From positions 1 to 27,585 of the forward strand of contig CALCSX010000209.1 in the NCBI GenBank assembly GCA_937894165.1: a DNA stretch of 27,585 bases, written 5' to 3'. Positions 23,317-27,585 of the stretch are shown here, in pieces. Source of the stretch: an uncultured Saprospiraceae bacterium. Its GTDB lineage: Bacteria; Bacteroidota; Bacteroidia; Chitinophagales; Saprospiraceae. Position 1 is the first letter of the stretch, and every line of letters begins with the position of its first letter. Made by a program: the position numbers and the translations under genes. The notes below the pieces were generated by a model that was not told where the DNA came from, made no database searches, and saw only the letters and a list, made by a program, of their open reading frames with translations.

Positions 23317-24270
23317 TTAGGATACAGCTTGTTCTAAGGATTCTTGCGATTGCTTTTCAGCATAAGCCTGCGCCGCTTCTCTCACCCAAGCGCCCTCTTC
23401 CCAAGCTTTCACACGGGCTGCCAATCTCTCCTTATTGCAAGGACCATTTCCTTTGACCACTCTCCAGAATTCCTCCCAATCAATTTCTCCGAAGTCATAG
23501 CCACCTTTCTCCTCATTCCATTTCAAATCCGGATCCGGGATGGTTAAACCAATGAGCTCGGCTTGTGGCACTGTCGCGTCGACAAATTTTTGACGCAATT
23601 CATCATTGGTGAATCTTTTAATTTTCCAAGCCATAGACTGTGCCGTGTGGGTAGATTCTGCATCGTTGGGACCGAACATCATCAGGGAAGGCCACCACCA
23701 TCTGTTGAGAGCATCTTGAGCCATTGTTTTTTGCTCGGGAGTTCCTGCCGCCAAGGTCATCATTATTTCATAACCCTGTCTTTGGTGGAAACTTTCCTCC
23801 TTACACACTCTCACCATTGCGCGAGCATAAGGACCAAAAGAAGTCCTGCAAAGTGGCACCTGATTCATGATCGCAGCGCCATCGACTAACCAGCCGATCG
23901 CCCCCATATCCGCCCATGTAGGGGTAGGATAATTAAAGATGGAGCTGTATTTAGCTGTACCATTATGCAATTCCTCGTAAAGCTGATCTCTGGTCACGCC
24001 GAGAGTTTCACAAGCACTGTATAGATACAAACCATGCCCTGCCTCGTCCTGAACCTTCGCCAATAAGGCAACTTTTCGTCGTAAAGACGGAGCTCGGGTG
24101 ATCCAATTGCCTTCGGGCAGCATACCCACTATTTCTGAATGCGCATGCTGAGAAATCTGGCGAATCAATGTCTTTCGATATCTTTCCGGCATCCAATCCT
24201 TCGGCTCAATTTTTATATCATTGTCAATTTTCTCCTGGAAAATGTCTTCCATATTTTTTTCGACTGTCAT
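23317..24270 (-). CDS. paaA: Phenylacetyl-CoA epoxidase catalytic subunit PaaA
   Basis: PaaA is the di-iron oxygenase subunit that epoxidises the ring of phenylacetyl-CoA. In the 317-residue product all six expected iron ligands are visible: Glu46 (HAHSEIVG), Glu76 and His79 (QDEAGH), Asp130 (WLVDGA), and Glu159 and His162 (EESFH). Each lies four positions later than the E. coli ligand numbering I recall (42, 72, 75, 126, 155, 158). It should form the PaaABC core with the next two genes and receive electrons from PaaE. It lies 82 bp downstream of the tetR stop, the largest gap in the first part of the operon. Confidence 0.96.
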   Translation of the reverse strand: MTVEKNMEDIFQEKIDNDIKIEPKDWMPERYRKTLIRQISQHAHSEIVGMLPEGNWITRAPSLRRKVALLAKVQDEAGHGLYLYSACETLGVTRDQLYEELHNGTAKYSSIFNYPTPTWADMGAIGWLVDGAAIMNQVPLCRTSFGPYARAMVRVCKEESFHQRQGYEIMMTLAAGTPEQKTMAQDALNRWWWPSLMMFGPNDAESTHTAQSMAWKIKRFTNDELRQKFVDATVPQAELIGLTIPDPDLKWNEEKGGYDFGEIDWEEFWRVVKGNGPCNKERLAARVKAWEEGAWVREAAQAYAEKQSQESLEQAVS

Positions 24271-24352
24271 GACTCTTATTTTAATATTCTATATAATCAA
24301 ATTCAATTTTACCAACGAGCAAACACAATGAAGTGTTCCAATATTTTAATAA

Positions 24353-24913
24353 TCAGGCTATCCCATGGGTAAAAAGAGAAATCAAAGTACTTTCGATTCG
24401 CTTTTTCTCTGTATTGCTCATTTTTTTTCCACCTTTATAAATCCATTGCATTCCGCTTAGGAAACTTCGCATTACAATGTCCCTTTCATCTTCACAATCA
24501 ATATTTTTTCCTAAGCGCAGACCTACTTCATTCTCGTAATTCCGTCGCATCTTTTTAAAAGTGTTCAGGTTCTCTCCGCTCAAATTTTTCCATTCTTCAG
24601 AAAAAAGCAACACCGCCCCTGCCTTGTCGGAAATCATATTGACGTGCAATGAGACTATTTCACCTATCTGGGTATCCGTCGGGCAATTGGGATCAATTTT
24701 TTTTATTCCCTCTAGAAATGCGTTGGCATTTTCGAAGCAAATTTCCTTTAAAATCTCTTCTTTATTAGCGAAATGGCTATAAATACTAGAAACCTCCATA
24801 TTGACTTTCGCAGCTATTTCCCTCAAAGAACTGGAGTTGTAGCCCTTTGAAATAAATAAAGTGGCTGCTGTGTCGACAATTAGGGATTTTTTACTTTTTA
24901 CCTTTGCTTCCAT
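24353..24913 (-). CDS. TetR-family repressor, probable PaaR
   Basis: The 186-residue protein has the TetR N-terminal DNA-binding domain: KSLIVDTAATLFISKGYNSS, then the helix-turn-helix SLREIAAKVNMEVSSIYSHF (residues about 29-48), then ANKEEILKEI. The C-terminal ligand domain is diverse and has no recognisable motif. Its place between paaE and paaA, 9 bp after the paaE stop, makes it the likely regulator of the cluster. A palindrome of PaaR-operator type lies before paaE at 26005-26028. Phenylacetyl-CoA is the known inducer for PaaR in Thermus; the same effector here is inference. Since tetR lies inside the operon, it would repress its own expression. Confidence 0.85.
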   Translation of the reverse strand: MEAKVKSKKSLIVDTAATLFISKGYNSSSLREIAAKVNMEVSSIYSHFANKEEILKEICFENANAFLEGIKKIDPNCPTDTQIGEIVSLHVNMISDKAGAVLLFSEEWKNLSGENLNTFKKMRRNYENEVGLRLGKNIDCEDERDIVMRSFLSGMQWIYKGGKKMSNTEKKRIESTLISLFTHGIA

Positions 24914-24922
24914 AATTATTAT

Positions 24923-25999
24923 TTAAACTGCGGTATCAAAATCAATCTCTACTTCCGGGGTAATTGGTCTGGATTGACAAGTTAACACTATATGATTGGC
25001 TACCTCGTCCGGTTCAAGAGAATAATTCACTGCCATATCAACCTCACCTTTCGTCACTTTTGCCTTGCAAGTGGCACAGACTCCTCCTTTGCAAGCGTAG
25101 GGCAAATCAAGCCCCTGCATGAGGGCGGCATCGAGTATATTTCCATCATTGACCGAGTAATCGATGGTGGTTTTTAGACCTGCTAAAGTTACTTTTATTC
25201 TCGCATCGACTTGTTTCTTATGAACAACTTGGTTATTTTTTCGACTCTCATCTACTCCAGGCACACCGAAGAGCTCAAAATGAATTTTACCTAAAGGGAC
25301 ATCTTTCCCCTGCAGGAAATTAGAAACTTCGAGGATCATCTCTTCCGGTCCGCAGATGTAAAAGCCATCGGCCTTTAAAAAATTGGGCATTACTTTAGAA
25401 ATCAATTCGCATTTTTCGGCAGAAATACGACCACTAAAAAGTGGCGATTCGAGTGCTTCTCTACTTAAAAAATAGTTGAGTGCAAAACGCTGAAAGTATC
25501 TATTTTTCAGTCCTTCCAGTTCCTCTTTAAAAATGATATCCTTGGTGAAGCTATTGCTGTAAAAGAGCGTCACGTGACTCTTGGGCTCGTTTTTAAGGAT
25601 GGTCTTGATATTGGAAATAACAGGTGTGATACCACTTCCTGCTGCAAAGAATACATATTTTTTATCAGCTTCGGCATTGGTTTCTATAGAAAATTTGCCA
25701 TCGGGCGGGAAGAGTTCCAATTCATCGCCGGGTTTCAAATGCTTGTTCGCAAAAGTTGAGAACTTACCCCCTTCAATTTCTTTGACAGCAATACTGAGTT
25801 GGTTTTCATAGGGAGCAGAGCAAATCGAGTAACTCCTTCTGACATCTTCGCCATTGATGATAGTTTTGAGAGAAATAAACTGACCCGGCTTATAATGGAA
25901 GGTTTCTTTTTGACCATTTTCGAGAGAAAAAACTATTTCTACAGCTTTTTCCGTCAATCTTTTAATATTTTTTACTTTTATTTTATGGTACTGTCTCAT
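24923..25999 (-). CDS. paaE: Phenylacetyl-CoA epoxidase reductase subunit PaaE
   Basis: PaaE passes electrons from NAD(P)H to the di-iron site of PaaA. In the 358-residue product the FAD-binding motif RSYS is at residues 55-58, the nicotinamide-binding part is AAGSGITPV (119-127) with CGPEEM (216-221), and a plant-type [2Fe-2S] ferredoxin domain covers about 265-358. The iron-sulfur ligands are Cys303, Cys308, Cys311 (ACKGGVCATC) and Cys341 (LTCQS). This is the full standard domain order. It is the first gene of the cluster, ahead of tetR and paaABCD, whereas in E. coli paaE follows paaABCD. The ATG is 5 bp from the edge of the palindromic operator, giving a short leader. Confidence 0.95.
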   Translation of the reverse strand: MRQYHKIKVKNIKRLTEKAVEIVFSLENGQKETFHYKPGQFISLKTIINGEDVRRSYSICSAPYENQLSIAVKEIEGGKFSTFANKHLKPGDELELFPPDGKFSIETNAEADKKYVFFAAGSGITPVISNIKTILKNEPKSHVTLFYSNSFTKDIIFKEELEGLKNRYFQRFALNYFLSREALESPLFSGRISAEKCELISKVMPNFLKADGFYICGPEEMILEVSNFLQGKDVPLGKIHFELFGVPGVDESRKNNQVVHKKQVDARIKVTLAGLKTTIDYSVNDGNILDAALMQGLDLPYACKGGVCATCKAKVTKGEVDMAVNYSLEPDEVANHIVLTCQSRPITPEVEIDFDTAV

Positions 26000-26004
26000 A
26001 TTTT

Positions 26005-26028
26005 TAGCTAACGAACGTTCGTTCGCTA
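26005..26028. promoter_or_regulatory. 24-bp palindrome, probable PaaR (TetR) operator of the paa cluster
   Basis: A perfect 14-bp core AACGAACGTTCGTT (26010-26023) is flanked, one base out, by TAGC on the left and GCTA on the right, giving a 24-bp palindrome broken at one symmetric pair. It contains two overlapping fits to the PaaR site reported for Thermus as I recall it (CNAACGNNCGTTNG), one starting at 26008 and one at 26012. It overlaps the paaE -7 element and the expected transcription start, the right place for repression. Confidence 0.75.
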
Positions 26029-26057
26029 AAGTACGGCGAAAGCTTAATATTTACAAG
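26026..26057 (-). promoter_or_regulatory. Bacteroidota-type promoter of paaE
   Basis: On the minus strand CTTG (26057-26054) and TACTTTAG (26033-26026) are separated by 20 bp. This fits the -33/-7 pattern of Bacteroidota promoters (TTTG, about 19-21 bp, TAnnTTTG) with a mismatch in each element. Transcription would start near 26019, inside the palindromic operator. Confidence 0.5.
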
Positions 26058-26192
26058 TATTTTTGTTATTTATTTTTTTGGGAATTTTGGAGTATTAGAA
26101 AAAGAATGAAAAAGTTTAGACTTTTTCGACTAAATTGTGTTAATATTTGTTAAAAATAATTTGCAAAAAACAACATTTGTTGCAACAATAAT

Positions 26193-26200
26193 TAGATTTG
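26193..26200 (+). promoter_or_regulatory. -7 element for the YceI gene
   Basis: TAGATTTG is a perfect match to TAnnTTTG and lies 44 bp before the ATG at 26245. No good -33 element is found at the usual distance, although TTTG and TTG occur closer in. Confidence 0.35.
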
Positions 26201-26244
26201 CGCTGTTTTTCCAATCAATATTCAAAACACTAAACAAAATTAAG

Positions 26245-26910
26245 ATGAAATTGAGATTATTATTTATGGCATTAGCCACAGCAGGTATTTTAGCATCATG
26301 TAACAATGCTCCAAAAGGAGACGAAGCGACTGTTGATGCAGAGCAAGAAGCGGCAGCAAAGTCAGGAGAGACTATGGCTGTTGATGTAAGTCAATCAGAA
26401 GTTACTTGGACAGGAACTAAGCCGGTTGGTGCGCATTACGGAACATTCAAGTTGACTTCAGGAGAAGTTTCAACTGAAAACGGAATGGTTACAGGTGGAG
26501 AATTTGTTATCGATATCAATTCAATGGTAATCACTGATGAAGATGCAGACAGTTACAGAGAGAACTTGAGAGGTCACTTGGTAAGTGAAGATTTCTTCAA
26601 AGCTGAGACACACCCGACAGCTAAGTTTGTAATTACTAAAGTAGAGCCTATCAGTGAGGCGATGAAGTCATCTTCAAAAGTTGAGAACGCAAACTATGTA
26701 GTAAGTGGAAACTTAACATTGAGAGACACGACGAACAATATCACTTTCCCGGCTAACATCAATGTAACTGACAATATGGTATCTGCGAAAGCAAATTTTG
26801 ATATCAACAGAACATGGTGGAAAATGCATTACGGAAATGATTCATCATTGGGAGATAAATTTATCCGACCTGAGGTGAATGTGGGATTGAACTTGGTAGC
26901 TAAGAAGTAA
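26245..26910 (+). CDS. YceI-family lipoprotein
   Basis: The 221-residue product has a lipoprotein signal ending ILASC, with the lipidated cysteine at residue 19, and then an acidic and alanine-rich linker. The YceI domain runs from about 46 to the end: SEVTWTGTKPVGAHYGTFKL, GGEFVIDINSM, then LRGHLVSEDFFKAETHPTA and NLTLRDTTNNITFPANI. YceI proteins are lipocalin-like barrels that bind long isoprenoid or lipid-like ligands; the role here is not clear. The frame extends upstream to a GTG at 26137, but the signal peptide and lipobox fix the start at 26245. It diverges from paaE across a 245-bp region. Its final strand and stop are followed by a terminator at 26931. Confidence 0.9.
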   Translation: MKLRLLFMALATAGILASCNNAPKGDEATVDAEQEAAAKSGETMAVDVSQSEVTWTGTKPVGAHYGTFKLTSGEVSTENGMVTGGEFVIDINSMVITDEDADSYRENLRGHLVSEDFFKAETHPTAKFVITKVEPISEAMKSSSKVENANYVVSGNLTLRDTTNNITFPANINVTDNMVSAKANFDINRTWWKMHYGNDSSLGDKFIRPEVNVGLNLVAKK

Positions 26911-26930
26911 TATATTAAGAATATTTGAGA

Positions 26931-26967
26931 AAAGCCATTCGGAGAAATTCGGGTGGCTTTTTTTTTG
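26931..26967 (+). terminator. Rho-independent terminator of the YceI gene
   Basis: AAAGCCATTCG (26931-26941) pairs with CGGGTGGCTTT (26950-26960) in an 11-bp stem with two G-U pairs and an 8-nt loop, followed by a run of T. It lies 20 bp after the stop codon. Confidence 0.8.
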
Positions 26968-27585
26968 TCTGCGACCGTACTGGGTTCTGTGTTTTGAGTT
27001 GGGCACGTTCTTGGGATATGGGGATGCCTTCGGCATTGGGATGTTTTGCCACGAATGCACGAATGACTGGTTTTTCATTCGTAAAACTAATATTATGTTC
27101 TTGAGTAGAATTGAATCCTATCGAGAAACTCTTTGTGAACTCTGTGCCTTCTTGGTCTCCGACCGTTCTGAGTTCTATGTTCTGGGTTGGGTAAGTGCTT
27201 GTGATTTTGAGGTAGCTTGGGTGTTGGCTCACTACTTTGTGACATCTGTACCTTCTTTGAGTCTTGGTGGTAAAAAACATGTTGATTGAAACGAAAAAAT
27301 CTAAAAGTCGATCTTTCAAAAACTTTTTCAAATCAAAAAACGATTCACCGCTGCCAATTGTCTGAATCACGGATTATGCGGATTAAAAGATTTCGCGGAT
27401 TTTATCCTAAAATAATCTTTAAAGAAAAATATATTGTCTTGTTAAAAACGTGAAAATGCATATTTTTAAAAAATGAGACGCAATAAATTGCGTCTCTACG
27501 TGATTATCATTTTTTATATGGTTTCAATTTATATTAATGATTCAATGAAATTCAATTGTCAAAGACCAATTATATGATTTAAAAG
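26968..27585. repeat. Gene-free repeat region at the right end of the window
   Basis: It holds GTTCT-type repeats (about 26980-27003 and 27163-27190) and a CCACGAATGCACGAATGA repeat (about 27048-27065). There are inverted pieces of the CACAAAG/ACCAAGG family (about 27126-27152 and 27236-27280) and a CACGGATTATGCGGATTAAA repeat (about 27367-27400). The palindrome GAGACGCAAT-AA-ATTGCGTCTC lies at 27475-27496, and a GTCAAAGACCAATTATATGA tail (27558-27585) matches 20706-20730. No gene is supported; frames on both strands translate repeats. Confidence 0.7.

Noticed and set aside
24310..24335. Small hairpin AACAC...GTGTT between tetR and paaA as a terminator
   Set aside because: The stem is only 5 bp, AT-rich and not followed by a U-run on the minus strand.
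26915..27370. Minus-strand frame of 151 residues downstream of the YceI gene
   Set aside because: It runs through several repeat types and the terminator; the FFTTKTQRR peptide is a common translation of the CACAAAGAC repeat.

Overview
The window looks like a chromosomal piece of a Bacteroidota bacterium, most likely in or near the Saprospiria/Chitinophagales. The signs are a C-terminal type IX secretion (T9SS) sorting domain, lipoproteins, Bacteroidota-type promoter elements (TAnnTTTG), an AT-rich background, and long intergenic stretches filled with short dispersed repeats. The lineage is inferred from protein style, not from a marker gene.

Layout. (1) 1-3.46 kb: a HAD-family phosphatase-like gene and kdsB (CMP-Kdo synthetase), separated and followed by about 2 kb of repeats. 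(2) 3.46-10.3 kb: a small secreted beta-barrel-like protein on the minus strand, then a tight four-gene plus-strand operon: lipoprotein, ECF sigma factor, a protein with one membrane helix plus a C-terminal outer-membrane beta-barrel, and a large T9SS-exported protein. A terminator and a nested palindrome follow. (3) 10.5-13.5 kb: lipoprotein-type msrA, a higBA toxin-antitoxin pair, and a damaged KilA-N gene overlapped by an unrecognised ORF. (4) 14.0-26.0 kb: a minus-strand phenylacetate (paa) cluster in the order paaE, tetR, paaA, paaB, paaC, paaD, paaG, paaH, paaI, paaJ, paaY, paaZ, crotonase. (5) 26.2-26.9 kb: a YceI-family lipoprotein diverging from the paa cluster, then more repeats.

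How the genes work together. PaaABC(D)E epoxidises phenylacetyl-CoA. PaaG isomerises the epoxide to the oxepin, PaaZ opens the ring and oxidises the aldehyde, and PaaH and PaaJ complete beta-oxidation to succinyl-CoA and acetyl-CoA. PaaI and PaaY are thioesterase-type housekeepers. The ligase gene paaK and a clear paaF hydratase are not in the window. The TetR-family protein is probably PaaR: a 24-bp palindrome just upstream of paaE matches the PaaR operator described for Thermus, and it overlaps a good Bacteroidota promoter.

The most unusual material is the repeat landscape. An array of 16-17 bp units sits directly upstream of two genes. At kdsB it is bounded by a 14-bp duplication that contains the start codon and keeps frame over 150 bp. 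At the HAD gene it leaves no visible start codon. Other repeats are two-hairpin units at 2.6-3.4 kb, a nested palindrome at 10.3 kb with a half copy at 19.3 kb, and composite palindromic repeats inside the paa cluster that recur at the window's right end. The sigma factor/trans-envelope barrel/T9SS operon is the best candidate for a little-described protein system.
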